A stretch of 64,000 nucleotides of DNA from Tenacibaculum sp. AHE14PA (lineage in GTDB: Bacteria > Bacteroidota > Bacteroidia > Flavobacteriales > Flavobacteriaceae): positions 1,673,501 through 1,737,500 of the forward strand of contig NZ_CP058983.1 of NCBI RefSeq assembly GCF_019278465.1, given 5' to 3'. Position numbers and translations under genes: made by a program. Shown here one piece after another: positions 1 through 8,865 of this stretch; the stretch's first letter is position 1; every line of letters starts with the position of its first letter. Under the pieces are notes generated by a model. The model did no database searches. It saw only the letters and a list, made by a program, of their open reading frames with translations, and had not been told where the DNA came from.

Positions 1-2
1 AA

Positions 3-626
3 CTATTACAAGACGGAAAAGACGGGCATTTAAACTTTGGTTATGTTGGTTCTGCAATGCAAAATATTATTCCTAATTTATTAGTTGAGTTTAAAAAAGA
101 ATACCCCAATGTTCAGTTCGGGTTAAAGGAAATGGACAATAAAAAACAGATAGACAGTTTACTTTCTAACGATATTGATGTAGGTTTTGTAAGGCTAGAT
201 CGTGTACCAAGAGGACTTGCAATAAAACCTCTTTTAAAAGAATCTTTTTGTTTGGTTTTACCTAAAAATCATCCCGTAAATGAAAATAATTTTAAAGGAT
301 TGTATCAATTAAAAAATGAATCTTTCATTCTCTTTGATGCCTCTTACAGTCCGTCTTATTTTGAAAAAGTAATGCAAATTTTCGATGATAGTAATTTTAC
401 TCCCCTTGTTACACACAATACAATTCATGCTGCATCTATTTACAAACTAGTAGAAAATAATTTTGGCTTATCAATTGTTCCAAAATCCTTACAACACGGG
501 TATGATATGAAGGTAAAATTTATTGAACTGAAAAACATACCGCAACGTACCACTTTATCGGTAGTTTGGGACAAAAATAATAGGAACCCGATTCTAAAAT
601 CACTTCTAAATAAGATTACTTCATAA
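3..626 (+). CDS. LysR-family transcriptional regulator, 5'-truncated
   Basis: The frame is open from the left edge (L-L-Q-D-G-K-D-G-H-L-N-F-G), so the start and the N-terminal winged HTH lie outside the window. The visible 207 residues form the LysR co-inducer-binding domain: an opening 'hLNFGYVGSA' strand, 'LLSNDIDVGFVR' and 'LVLPKNHPVN', a typical effector pocket fold. LysR proteins bind DNA as tetramers and usually regulate a divergent neighbour, which here would be to the left. The effector cannot be told from sequence. The internal ATG at 57 is inside the domain and is not a plausible start. Confidence 0.9.
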   Translation, partial: LLQDGKDGHLNFGYVGSAMQNIIPNLLVEFKKEYPNVQFGLKEMDNKKQIDSLLSNDIDVGFVRLDRVPRGLAIKPLLKESFCLVLPKNHPVNENNFKGLYQLKNESFILFDASYSPSYFEKVMQIFDDSNFTPLVTHNTIHAASIYKLVENNFGLSIVPKSLQHGYDMKVKFIELKNIPQRTTLSVVWDKNNRNPILKSLLNKITS

Positions 627-678
627 ATAGTTACGATATAAATGAGTATTTTTACCTTCAAAATTCTCATAATTATTG

Positions 679-1002
679 ATGATTCTCGTTTCTAAACGTA
701 TGGTTCCTAAAGGGTTTGTTGGTGTAACCTTATATCCTTTTATCTTTTTAAAAAGAAAAGATTTAAAGCATAATGCTGAACTTGTAAATCACGAAAAAAT
801 ACATTTAGAGCAACAGCGAGAGCTTTTTATCATCTTCTTTTTTCTATTCTATTTTATAGAATGGTTTATTAAATTTTTAAAATATAAAGACAAATTAAAA
901 GCCTACAAAAATTTAAGCTTTGAACGTGAAGCTTATCTAAATGAAAATAATTTATACTATATAGAAAAAAGAAAGTTTTGGGCTTTTCTTAACTATTTAT
1001 AA
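679..1002 (+). CDS. Small membrane protein with HExxH motif
   Basis: 107 aa, starting at ATG 679 rather than the TTG three bases earlier. His38-Glu39-Lys-Ile-His42 forms an HExxH zinc-type motif. It is followed by a hydrophobic segment (about residues 47-65) and a Glu-rich 'FEREAY' (about 81-86) that resembles the third-ligand 'ExxAD/Y' region of M48/M56 gluzincins. That would make a minimal membrane-facing metalloprotease-like fold, but the protein is far shorter than M56 enzymes (about 300 aa), so catalysis is inference. It sits 52 bp after the LysR gene and 70 bp before icmF on the same strand. I do not recognise a named family. Confidence 0.7.
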   Translation: MILVSKRMVPKGFVGVTLYPFIFLKRKDLKHNAELVNHEKIHLEQQRELFIIFFFLFYFIEWFIKFLKYKDKLKAYKNLSFEREAYLNENNLYYIEKRKFWAFLNYL

Positions 1003-1032
1003 TCCATAAACAATTCTTATATCTTTTAAGAA

Positions 1033-1074
1033 ATTCGTAAATTGCACAACCAATTTTTTATAAAATTTACGAAT
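1033..1074 (+). promoter_or_regulatory. Inverted repeat overlapping the icmF start codon
   Basis: ATTCGTAAATT (1033-1043) and AATTTACGAAT (1064-1074) are perfect 11-bp inverted arms separated by 20 bases. The right arm ends on the first two bases of the icmF ATG. It could be an operator for a dimeric repressor or, in RNA, a hairpin that masks the start codon. No SD site is visible. Confidence 0.5.
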
Positions 1075-4000
1075 GGAACAAATAGCACCCTATAAACCTA
1101 TACATAAAGTACGAATTGTAACTGCTGCTGCATTATTTGACGGCCATGATGCCGCAATAAATATTATGCGTCGAATTATTCAATCTACAGGAGTAGAAGT
1201 AATTCATCTTGGGCACGATAGAAGTGTTGAAGAAGTAGTTAATTGTGCAATTCAGGAAGATGCAAATGCTATTGCAATTACATCATACCAAGGAGGACAC
1301 AATGAGTATTTTAAATACATGTATGATTTATTAAAAGAAAAAGGTGCTAACCACATCAGAATTTTTGGTGGTGGTGGTGGTGTAATTCTTCCTGAAGAAA
1401 TCAAAGAATTGATGGATTATGGAATTACTCGTATCTATTCTCCTGATGACGGTCGTGAACTTGGTTTACAAGGAATGATTAACGATTTAGTTAAAACTTC
1501 TGATTTTGCAATTGGTGATGTTTTAAACGATGAAATTGATCATTTAGCCAATAAAGAAATCGGAAGCATTGCACGTATTATTTCTTCGGCAGAAAACTTC
1601 CCTGAAGTAGCAAAAGAAACTTTAGCCGCAATTCATGAAAAAAATAAAAATTCTAAAACGCCGGTTTTAGGAATTACCGGAACTGGTGGAGCAGGAAAAT
1701 CATCTTTAGTTGATGAGTTAGTTCGTCGATTTTTAATTGATTTTCCAGAAAAAACAATTGGTTTAATTTCTGTTGACCCATCAAAAAGAAAAACAGGAGG
1801 TGCTTTATTAGGAGACCGTATTCGTATGAATGCAATTAATAACGATCGTGTATACATGCGCTCGTTAGCAACACGTCAATCTAATTTAGCATTATCTAAA
1901 TATGTAAACGAAGCAGTACAAGTTTTAAAAGCTGCTGAGTTTGATTTAATTATTTTAGAAACTTCTGGTATCGGGCAATCGGATACCGAAATTATAGAAC
2001 ATTCTGATACATCATTATATGTGATGACACCTGAATTTGGAGCAGCAACGCAGTTGGAGAAAATCGACATGCTTGATTTTGCTGATTTAGTGGCTCTTAA
2101 CAAATTTGATAAACGTGGTGCTTTAGATGCCATCCGTGATGTGAAGAAACAATACATGCGTAACAACAACCTTTGGGATGTTCATATGGATGACATGCCG
2201 GTTTTCGGAACCATTGCTTCTCAATTTAATGATCCAGGAATGAATACGCTATACAAACGTATTATGGATAAATTGATTGAAAAAACTGGAGTTGATTTAA
2301 AATCGAAGATGGAAATTACCAAAGAAATGTCTGAAAAGATATTTGTAATTCCGCCAAGTAGAGTTCGTTATTTATCTGAAATATCAGAAAGCAACAGGGC
2401 TTATGATAAAAAAGTAGATAGTCAGGTTATCGTTGCTCAGAAATTATATGGTATTTATAAAACTATCGAATCTATTACAAATTCGAATGTTGCCATTTCT
2501 AAAATTGGATTAGATGCTGATGCGATTCTGTCTCTCGACTCCGCTCGAGATGACAAAGAGTTCTTGAAATTACTAATAGCTCAATTCGACAAAGTAAAAT
2601 TAAATCTTGATCCTCATAACTGGGAAATTATTTTAAACTGGGCTGATAAAGTAAAAAAATATAAAGACCCTGTTTATAGCTTTAAAGTAAGAGATAAAGT
2701 TATAAATATAGATACACACAGTGAAACTTTATCACATACACAAGTTCCGAAAGTAGCCTTACCAAAATACCAAGCTTGGGGAGATTTATTACGTTGGAAT
2801 TTACAAGAAAACGTTCCTGGAGAGTTTCCATATACCGCAGGATTGTATCCGTTTAAAAGAACTGGTGAAGACCCAACAAGAATGTTTGCTGGTGAAGGTG
2901 GACCAGAACGTACGAACAGACGTTTTCATTACGTAAGTTTAGGAATGCCTGCAAAGCGTTTATCGACTGCTTTCGATTCTGTTACTTTATACGGTAATGA
3001 CCCAGGAGTAAGACCTGATATTTATGGTAAAATTGGTAACGCAGGAGTTTCTATATGCTGCTTAGATGATGCCAAAAAATTATTTTCTGGTTTCGAACTA
3101 ACGCATGCTTTAACATCTGTAAGTTTAACAATTAATGGGCCTGCACCAATGTTGTTAGGTTTTTTCATGAATGCTGCTATCGATCAGAATTGTGAGAAAT
3201 ACATCAAAGAAAACAAGTTAGAAAAACAAGTTGAAGCAAAATTCAAAGAAATTTACGATTCAAAAGATTTAGAAAGACCTGTTTATCAAGGCAAATTACC
3301 TGAAGGAAATGACGGGTTAGGATTAATGCTTTTAGGTTTAACAGGTGATATGATTTTACCTGCGGATGTATATGCAGAAATTAAAAAAACAACCTTAGCG
3401 CAAGTTCGTGGTACCGTACAGGCTGATATTTTAAAAGAAGATCAAGCACAAAATACTTGTATTTTTTCTACAGAATTTGCCTTGCGTTTAATGGGAGATG
3501 TACAAGAATATTTTATTAAAGAACAAGTTCGTAATTTTTATTCAGTATCAATTTCTGGGTATCATATTGCCGAAGCTGGTGCCAACCCAATTACACAGTT
3601 AGCGTTAACATTATCAAACGGATTTACCTATGTTGAATACTACTTATCCCGTGGTATGGACATCAACAAATTCGGACCAAATTTATCGTTCTTTTTCTCT
3701 AACGGAATCGATGCGGAATATTCGGTAATTGGTCGTGTAGCTCGTAAAATTTGGGCAAAAGCCATGAAACATAAATATGGTGCTAATTCAAGAGCACAAA
3801 TGTTAAAATATCATATTCAAACTTCTGGTCGTTCTTTACATGCGCAGGAAATTGATTTTAACGATATCCGTACAACATTACAAGCTTTATATGCTATTAA
3901 CGACAACTGTAATTCATTACACACCAATGCGTATGATGAAGCAATTACAACACCTACTGAAGAATCGGTACGTAGAGCAATGGCAATTCAGTTAATTATC

Positions 4001-4507
4001 AACAAAGAATTAGGTTTAACTAAGAATGAAAATCCTATTCAAGGTGCTTTTATTATTGAAGAGTTAACCGATTTAGTTGAAGAAGCAGTATTGTTAGAGT
4101 TTGATAGAATTACCGAACGTGGTGGTGTTTTAGGAGCGATGGAAACGATGTATCAGCGTTCTAAAATACAAGAAGAAAGCTTGTATTATGAAACATTGAA
4201 ACACACAGGAGAATTCCCAATTATTGGTGTAAATACTTTCTTAAGCTCTAAAGGTTCTCCAACAGTACAACCTGCAGAAGTTATCCGTGCAACGGAAGAA
4301 GAAAAGCAATATCAAATAAAAACAAAAAGCATTTTAAACAAAGCGAACGACGGAAAAGTGCAAGAACAATTGGCAATTTTACAAGAAGCTGCGGTTCAGA
4401 ATGAAAACTTATTTGATAAGTTAATGGAAGCTACCAAATTTTGTTCTTTAGGGCAAATTACTGAAGCTTTATTTAAAGTTGGTGGACAGTATAGAAGAAA
4501 CATGTAA
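1073..4507 (+). CDS. icmF: Fused isobutyryl-CoA mutase (IcmF)
   Basis: 1144 aa, the length and domain order of IcmF: B12-binding domain (about 1-140), MeaI-type G-protein chaperone (about 195-400), then the catalytic TIM-barrel mutase domain (about 570-1110). The enzyme interconverts isobutyryl-CoA and n-butyryl-CoA using adenosylcobalamin, and the G domain loads and protects the cofactor. The base-off cobalamin motif appears as D23-G-H25-D-A-A; Ala in place of the usual final Gly is what I recall for IcmF. The P-loop is 'GTGGAGKSS' near residue 205. The mutase part carries the IcmF-type stretches '[18 protein letters not shown]', '[13 protein letters not shown]' and '[16 protein letters not shown]', which argues against methylmalonyl-CoA mutase. 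A strong terminator follows. Confidence 0.95.
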   Translation: MEQIAPYKPIHKVRIVTAAALFDGHDAAINIMRRIIQSTGVEVIHLGHDRSVEEVVNCAIQEDANAIAITSYQGGHNEYFKYMYDLLKEKGANHIRIFGGGGGVILPEEIKELMDYGITRIYSPDDGRELGLQGMINDLVKTSDFAIGDVLNDEIDHLANKEIGSIARIISSAENFPEVAKETLAAIHEKNKNSKTPVLGITGTGGAGKSSLVDELVRRFLIDFPEKTIGLISVDPSKRKTGGALLGDRIRMNAINNDRVYMRSLATRQSNLALSKYVNEAVQVLKAAEFDLIILETSGIGQSDTEIIEHSDTSLYVMTPEFGAATQLEKIDMLDFADLVALNKFDKRGALDAIRDVKKQYMRNNNLWDVHMDDMPVFGTIASQFNDPGMNTLYKRIMDKLIEKTGVDLKSKMEITKEMSEKIFVIPPSRVRYLSEISESNRAYDKKVDSQVIVAQKLYGIYKTIESITNSNVAISKIGLDADAILSLDSARDDKEFLKLLIAQFDKVKLNLDPHNWEIILNWADKVKKYKDPVYSFKVRDKVINIDTHSETLSHTQVPKVALPKYQAWGDLLRWNLQENVPGEFPYTAGLYPFKRTGEDPTRMFAGEGGPERTNRRFHYVSLGMPAKRLSTAFDSVTLYGNDPGVRPDIYGKIGNAGVSICCLDDAKKLFSGFELTHALTSVSLTINGPAPMLLGFFMNAAIDQNCEKYIKENKLEKQVEAKFKEIYDSKDLERPVYQGKLPEGNDGLGLMLLGLTGDMILPADVYAEIKKTTLAQVRGTVQADILKEDQAQNTCIFSTEFALRLMGDVQEYFIKEQVRNFYSVSISGYHIAEAGANPITQLALTLSNGFTYVEYYLSRGMDINKFGPNLSFFFSNGIDAEYSVIGRVARKIWAKAMKHKYGANSRAQMLKYHIQTSGRSLHAQEIDFNDIRTTLQALYAINDNCNSLHTNAYDEAITTPTEESVRRAMAIQLIINKELGLTKNENPIQGAFIIEELTDLVEEAVLLEFDRITERGGVLGAMETMYQRSKIQEESLYYETLKHTGEFPIIGVNTFLSSKGSPTVQPAEVIRATEEEKQYQIKTKSILNKANDGKVQEQLAILQEAAVQNENLFDKLMEATKFCSLGQITEALFKVGGQYRRNM

Positions 4508-4533
4508 GCAAACAATGTCTACAAATAACTATA

Positions 4534-4563
4534 AACCTCATATTAATTTATGAGGTTTTTTTA
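4534..4563 (+). terminator. Rho-independent terminator after icmF
   Basis: Perfect 9-bp stem AACCTCATA / TATGAGGTT with a 6-nt loop and a run of T ending near 4563. Confidence 0.85.
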
Positions 4564-4641
4564 TTGATTTTTTTAGGTTCCTTTTCTCCTATAACTTGTA
4601 ATGTTTCCTATAAAAAACAGACCAACTTAAAAAATAAATTC

Positions 4642-5277
4642 ATGGACCTTACAGATCAATTAAAAGAGTACGCTGATAATAGTGCGAAAAACATGCCAGA
4701 AGAAGCAAAAAAAATCATGCAAGCTGGTATTAAAAAACTAGAAGATACCGATATTATAAAAAATGCAACAAAAAAAGGGGAGCATTTTCCTGATTTTTCT
4801 TTACCGAATGCAAAGGGAGAATTAACATCTCTTGAAGAACTTCTTAAAAAAGGACAAGTGGTGCTTACTTTTTATAGAGGTGGTTGGTGTCCTTATTGTA
4901 ATCTTGCTTTAAAAGCATTACAAGATATAGTGCCTCAAATTAAAGAGAAAAATGCAACATTAGTTGCTATTACACCTGAAACACCAGATAATACACTTAC
5001 TATTAAAGAGAAAAACGAATTAGATTTCGAAATTTTAACAAGTAAGAATAACGAACTAGCAAGGTCATTAGGTTTAACTTATAAGTTACCAGAAGAGTTA
5101 GCTGCTTTGTATAAAAAATTCGGAATAGATTTATTAGAAAGTCAAGGAAATGAGTCGAATGAATTACCTATTGCAGCGACCTATATTATTGGAACTGATA
5201 AAAAAATAACCTATAGTTTTATTACAGAAGATTATAAATTAAGAGCAGAGCCTTTAGATATTATTGCTGCATTATAA
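4642..5277 (+). CDS. Peroxiredoxin-like (AhpC/TSA family) protein
   Basis: 211 aa from ATG 4642. An earlier in-frame TTG at 4564 lies in the T-run of the icmF terminator and was rejected. Thioredoxin-fold domain from about residue 45 ('FPDFSLPNAKGE', then 'VLTFYRGGWCPYC'). Cys83 and Cys86 form a C-P-Y-C pair where typical 2-Cys peroxiredoxins have only a single peroxidatic Cys in PxxxTxxC, placing it in the atypical AhpC/TSA-like group that often detoxifies organic peroxides. The N-terminal 45 residues are helical and Lys/Glu rich. No signal peptide, so cytosolic. Transcribed alone between two terminators. Confidence 0.85.
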   Translation: MDLTDQLKEYADNSAKNMPEEAKKIMQAGIKKLEDTDIIKNATKKGEHFPDFSLPNAKGELTSLEELLKKGQVVLTFYRGGWCPYCNLALKALQDIVPQIKEKNATLVAITPETPDNTLTIKEKNELDFEILTSKNNELARSLGLTYKLPEELAALYKKFGIDLLESQGNESNELPIAATYIIGTDKKITYSFITEDYKLRAEPLDIIAAL

Positions 5278-5288
5278 TTTAAAATTTA

Positions 5289-5321
5289 AAATCAGCTCAA
5301 GTATTTGAGCTGATTTTTTTC
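5289..5321. terminator. Bidirectional terminator between convergent genes
   Basis: Perfect 12-bp stem AAATCAGCTCAA / TTGAGCTGATTT with a 4-nt loop and flanking A and T runs. It can serve both the peroxiredoxin gene and the minus-strand membrane-protein operon. Confidence 0.85.
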
Positions 5322-5345
5322 TGTTAAAAGAATCTATTTTAATTG

Positions 5346-5720
5346 TTATTTATTTTCAATTTCTAAAGCAGCTTGTTTACTTGCTTTTCTTCCTTTTAAA
5401 AAGAAGAGGATAAAAAAGATCATTACAACTCCTAAATAAATAGAGAACCCTCCTATTTTAGCACTTAAAGTTTCTACCAAATCTTTATAACTAGATAAAC
5501 TATATATTTCTAAAATACGTAGCGCAAAACCAACATTCAATAAATAAAAACCAATTTTAAAAAGTTTATTTGTAGCCATTGCAATCTCTACCTTTTGATG
5601 AAAAATATCCAGCATAAATATTTTACTATTTTTAAAAAGGTGATATGATACAAACGTTGTTAATCCTATTGCTATTGGTAAATAAATAATGTAGGCGACT
5701 AATTCTAATGAAGTGTTCAT
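5346..5720 (-). CDS. Small integral membrane protein, paralogue of its neighbour
   Basis: 124 aa, ATG at 5720. Predicted hydrophobic segments at about 8-28, 53-70 and 92-110, then a basic tail. It starts 2 nt after the stop of the preceding gene, so the pair is co-transcribed. It aligns with the neighbour over most of its length: 'YIIYLPIAIGL' against 'YIIYLLLSSAI', and 'NKLFKIGFYLLNVGFAL' against 'NNLLRIAYYLLNIGLIV'. This indicates tandem duplication and divergence. No enzymatic motif is present. Last gene of the GbsR-regulator operon; function unknown. Confidence 0.7.
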   Translation of the reverse strand: MNTSLELVAYIIYLPIAIGLTTFVSYHLFKNSKIFMLDIFHQKVEIAMATNKLFKIGFYLLNVGFALRILEIYSLSSYKDLVETLSAKIGGFSIYLGVVMIFFILFFLKGRKASKQAALEIENK

Positions 5721-5722
5721 AG

Positions 5723-6067
5723 TTATTGATTTTTAAAGTGTTTGTGAATTAAATAAACTGTATAAATATTAATAAAATGGAGTGAGGCAATTATAAGAAT
5801 CATATAACTCAACCTCTTTGTTATTTCTAGTATTACTTCTTCTAAACTATTTATATGATTCATTGTATTTAAACTCCAAACGATTAAACCAATGTTTAAT
5901 AAATAATAAGCTATTCTTAAAAGATTATTTATACCGTTTCCAAAATTGATTCTATCAGGAAAATAATTTAGAATATATACTTGTCCGTTTTTATAACAAG
6001 CCTCTCCTACCCTAAGAACAATTGCACTTGATAGCAATAGGTATATTATATATGTGAATTGACTCAT
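5723..6067 (-). CDS. Small integral membrane protein, paralogue of its neighbour
   Basis: 114 aa. Start chosen at ATG 6067 because this ATG overlaps the TGA of the upstream gene as ATGA, a translational-coupling arrangement; the more upstream in-frame ATG at 6133 would extend into that gene. Three hydrophobic segments, with the conserved 'LLRIAYYLLNIGLIV' block shared with the downstream paralogue. It carries no recognisable domain. Probably regulated by the GbsR-type protein at the head of the operon. Confidence 0.7.
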   Translation of the reverse strand: MSQFTYIIYLLLSSAIVLRVGEACYKNGQVYILNYFPDRINFGNGINNLLRIAYYLLNIGLIVWSLNTMNHINSLEEVILEITKRLSYMILIIASLHFINIYTVYLIHKHFKNQ

Positions 6068-6435
6068 ATTTCTTTTTTTATCATTTCTAAAATATAAGTC
6101 CAATGAATTGATAAGATTACTGGTATAGCGCATAATATGTAATAAACAATATGATTCTTATTGCCATTATATTCACCAACAAAAAAACAAGCACCAAAAT
6201 AAAGTACAACTGCTATACCATAAATAAACATTAATTTTCGTTCCAACTTGTTAATACTACCCGAATAAAATAAGGTAAACATGAATGAAAACACTTGAAA
6301 AACGCCTATAACAAAGGCCAAAATAGCCGCTAAAGAGAGTAAATCGTTTTCTAAAATTGATAAAACTAAGAGCATTAAAAACGGAACCATTAAAACTCTA
6401 TTAATCCATGTTGTAATTAAGATATTTATTTTCAT
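6064..6435 (-). CDS. Four-helix membrane protein of unknown function
   Basis: 123 aa from ATG 6435; the longer in-frame ATG at 6513 would overlap the regulator gene. Four hydrophobic segments: 'VLMVPFLMLLVLSIL', 'LAAILAFVIGVFQVFSFMFTLF', 'LMFIYGIAVVLYFGACFFV', 'IVYYILCAIPVILSIHW'. It lies 38 bp after the regulator gene and overlaps the next gene by 4 nt. Not related to the two downstream paralogues by eye. Known GbsR-type regulators often sit with membrane or osmolyte-transport genes, but no transporter signature is visible here. Confidence 0.7.
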   Translation of the reverse strand: MKINILITTWINRVLMVPFLMLLVLSILENDLLSLAAILAFVIGVFQVFSFMFTLFYSGSINKLERKLMFIYGIAVVLYFGACFFVGEYNGNKNHIVYYILCAIPVILSIHWTYILEMIKKEI

Positions 6436-6473
6436 AGTTTCAGAAATATTTGAAAGTTTTATTTTAAATTTTT

Positions 6474-6980
6474 TTACTTTTTTATCATTTTGGTAAAGTT
6501 TGATAATAACCAATGCTCATCGGCCTTAATTGTTTTATCAAGAATAGTATTAACTGTATTTGTTACGGTAGCTAAATCTTTCATTACTTTTTTAAACTGC
6601 AATGCATCTTCAGAGTTATCATTTACATCGTTTTGTAACTCGTCTAAAACTTTTAAAACTGGTTCAATCTCTCTTTTTTTGCGTTCTTTGGTTACTTGCT
6701 TAAACAATTCCCAAATATCTTTATCAGCTACAAAAAACTCCTTACGCTCTCCTATTACAAACTCTTTACTTACAATTCCCCAATCTATCAATGCTCTTAC
6801 ATTCATATTTACGTTTCCTCTAGATATTTTTAGAGTTTCCATAATAGCATCTGCAGACATTGGTTTGGTTGACACTAACAATAAGGCGTGTACTTGTGCC
6901 ATTGTCTTATTAATTCCCCAACTTGTAGCTAAACTTCCCCAAGTATGAATGTATTTTAATTTTGCGTCATCTAAATTCAT
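6474..6980 (-). CDS. GbsR/MarR-family transcriptional regulator
   Basis: 168 aa from ATG 6980; the TTG-type start at 6995 lies inside the -7 box. Winged-HTH domain in the first half ('MAQVHALLLVSTKPMSADAI', 'LKISRGNVNMNVRALIDWGIV', 'FVADKDIWELF'), followed by a long helical dimerisation region. This is the GbsR-like MarR subgroup common in Bacteroidetes. First gene of a four-gene operon with membrane proteins. An 18-bp perfect palindrome overlaps the -33 element of its own promoter, so autorepression is likely. The mRNA is probably leaderless (four bases between the -7 box and the ATG). Confidence 0.85.
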   Translation of the reverse strand: MNLDDAKLKYIHTWGSLATSWGINKTMAQVHALLLVSTKPMSADAIMETLKISRGNVNMNVRALIDWGIVSKEFVIGERKEFFVADKDIWELFKQVTKERKKREIEPVLKVLDELQNDVNDNSEDALQFKKVMKDLATVTNTVNTILDKTIKADEHWLLSNFTKMIKK

Positions 6981-6984
6981 AAGG

Positions 6985-7026
6985 CAAATATACAACTAAT
7001 TATTAAACTTTCAATAATTATTGAAA
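6985..7026 (-). promoter_or_regulatory. Promoter with overlapping 18-bp palindromic operator (GbsR operon)
   Basis: On the minus strand, TTG (7014-7012), 19-nt spacer, TATATTTG (6992-6985): an exact match to the Bacteroidetes -33/-7 consensus. The perfect palindrome TTTCAATAATTATTGAAA spans 7009-7026 and contains the -33 TTG, placing a dimeric repressor where it would block sigma binding. It may also influence the divergent sigma-factor gene starting at 7101. Confidence 0.75.
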
Positions 7027-7100
7027 ATAAAATATTTAAATTTTATCAATTATCTTGTAATACTTTTAATTAAGCGAATACTAATTAATAAAACACAATT

Positions 7101-7583
7101 TTGAGTAACGATTTTTACGCAACATCTATTGTACCTCATAAAGGTATTATAATTAAAATATGTAGAGCTTATACGGACTCTCAAGAGGATTTTGAAGATT
7201 TTTATCAAGAAGCCTGTTTACAAATCTGGAAAAGTAGAGATGCTTTTCAAGAAAAATCTAAATGGAGTACTTGGATTTATAGAATTACCCTAAACATTTG
7301 CTTAACGCTTTCTAAAAAGAACAAACGCAAGCACAATACTATTGAAATTCTTCATGAGGAATCTGAGAAAAATGCTGCTTTTCAAAATGAAAGTTTAAAC
7401 TTGTTGTACGATGCTATTAAAAAATTATCTGAAGTCGACAGAGCGGTAATTTTATTGCATTTAGAAGAAAATCCGCACAAAGAAATTGCAGAAATTATTG
7501 GAACGAGCTCAAATAACATTGCCGTTCGTATTAACAGAATTAAAAAACAATTAAAAGTAATATTAGATGGAAAAATCAATTGA
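7101..7583 (+). CDS. ECF-type RNA polymerase sigma factor
   Basis: 160 aa. Sigma-70 region 2 ('EDFYQEACLQIWKSRDAFQEKSKWSTWIYRITLN') and region 4 HTH ('LHLEENPHKEIAEIIGTSSNNIAVRINRIKKQL'). The start is TTG at 7101: the protein contains no internal Met at all, and no in-frame ATG exists upstream, so a non-ATG start is forced. Its 3' end overlaps the next gene by 17 bp, the usual arrangement for a sigma factor and its membrane-bound regulator. Divergent from the GbsR operon. Target genes unknown. Confidence 0.85.
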   Translation: MSNDFYATSIVPHKGIIIKICRAYTDSQEDFEDFYQEACLQIWKSRDAFQEKSKWSTWIYRITLNICLTLSKKNKRKHNTIEILHEESEKNAAFQNESLNLLYDAIKKLSEVDRAVILLHLEENPHKEIAEIIGTSSNNIAVRINRIKKQLKVILDGKIN

Positions 7584-8190
7584 AAAAATATGGAATGAAG
7601 CCTTCATTAAAGAAGAAACTTTAATTGCCCCAAAAATAAATAATTTATACAATCAAAAATCTAAATCAATAATAGCAAAAATTAAAAGAACTTACGAAAT
7701 TGATAACAAAGGATTAATTCCTATGGCCATAATAGTTGCTATTGGTATGACACTATTTTCAGAAGCAATTATTGGGTTTTACGGTGCTTTTTTAATTTTA
7801 TGTCTCTATTTTTTTAATAACAATTTATTGAAAAAATTTAAAACTATTGATGTTAAATCTGACAACCTAACATATTTAAAAAAATATAAAAGCATTATAA
7901 ATATAATACTGAAAGCCACTAAAAAGCTATTTGTATTTGCAATACCGCTAGCTGTTTTGTCAATTTTTGCACTTGCTTTTACTATTAAAGAAAAAAGTTT
8001 TTTATCTAAATTTATTTCTTCGGATACTTCATTCTTAAAAATTATAGCCGTCGGGTTACTAGTTGCTGTTGTCGTTTCAATTATTGGAAGAGTCGTTTAT
8101 ACTATTTCTACTAAAATCTTATATGCCGGATTAATTTCTAAATTAGATGCAGTTATTATAGAAATGGAAGACTTAAAAAATGAAGAATAG
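7567..8190 (+). CDS. Membrane protein, probable anti-sigma partner
   Basis: 207 aa with a cytosolic N-terminal helix-rich 50 residues ('MEKSIEKIWNEAFIKEETLIAPKI...' type start), then three to four hydrophobic stretches near 53-85, 117-137 and 155-177, and an acidic C-terminus. No zinc-binding ZAS motif (HxxxCxxC) is present. The role as anti-sigma factor is inferred only from the 17-bp overlap with the upstream sigma gene and from the topology (soluble N-terminus plus membrane segments). Expression is probably translationally coupled. Confidence 0.6.
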   Translation: MEKSIEKIWNEAFIKEETLIAPKINNLYNQKSKSIIAKIKRTYEIDNKGLIPMAIIVAIGMTLFSEAIIGFYGAFLILCLYFFNNNLLKKFKTIDVKSDNLTYLKKYKSIINIILKATKKLFVFAIPLAVLSIFALAFTIKEKSFLSKFISSDTSFLKIIAVGLLVAVVVSIIGRVVYTISTKILYAGLISKLDAVIIEMEDLKNEE

Positions 8191-8224
8191 CTAAAGTATA
8201 TTATGTATATAGTTATTAGAATAT

Positions 8225-8811
8225 AAAACAATATTTTATAGAGAAGCTATTCATTAGTTCTCGATACATTTCAATTCCGTTTCACTGCATTAAAATTACT
8301 CGAACTGACATAATATAACCCAAACTATTTATAGCAAAAACCAACTGATAAACACCTGTCTCTTCGAGTGAAATTATTAGAATACAAATGGAAAATAATT
8401 TTGTATCGAGAAGGTACTTACTAGTTCTCGATACATTTTAATTGAGTTTTACTGCACTAAAATTACTCGAACTGACATAAAATAATCTAACTATTTTATA
8501 GCAAAAACTAACTGATAAACATCTGTCACTTCAAGAGAAATTATTGGAATGCAAATGAAAGATAATTTTGTATCGAGAAGGTACTTACTAGTTCTCGATA
8601 CATTTTAATTGAGTTTTACTGCACTAAAATTACTCGAACTGACATAAAATAATCTAACTTTTTCATAGCAAAAACCAACTGCTAACAGCTGTCACTTCGA
8701 GTAAAATTATTGGAATGAATATGGAAAATAATTTTGTATCGAGAAGTTGTTCATTAGTTCTCAATACAATTTTCATTCCGTTTCACTACATTAAAATTAC
8801 TCGAACTGAAG
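8225..8811 (+). repeat. Tandem array of nested-hairpin repeats, ~167-bp unit
   Basis: Four copies of the central block (GAGAAG at 8241, 8408, 8575, 8741; periods 167, 167, 166), the first lacking its left outer arm. Each unit has an outer inverted pair (CTGTCACTTCGAGT ... ACTCGAACTGACA) and an inner pair (TATCGAGAA ... TTCTCGATA). This array fills most of the 675-bp gap between the anti-sigma-like gene and recQ. No convincing coding potential; the short frame at 8715-8981 is repeat sequence plus the antisense of recQ. The same element forms the array at 57.3-58.1 kb. Confidence 0.85.
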
Positions 8812-8865
8812 TTTTATTTCGTGCTAAATTCACAATTACTTTACACAAAACACAACTAAAAATAC

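Noticed and set aside
1073..4507. Methylmalonyl-CoA mutase for the large mutase
   Set aside because: The domain order (B12, G protein, catalytic) and the substrate-region motifs are those of IcmF.
4564..4641. TTG-initiated N-terminal extension of the peroxiredoxin
   Set aside because: It begins in the T-run of the icmF terminator and adds no family-like residues.
6490..6948. 152-codon plus-strand frame
   Set aside because: Fully antisense to the GbsR-type gene, whose protein has a clear family match.
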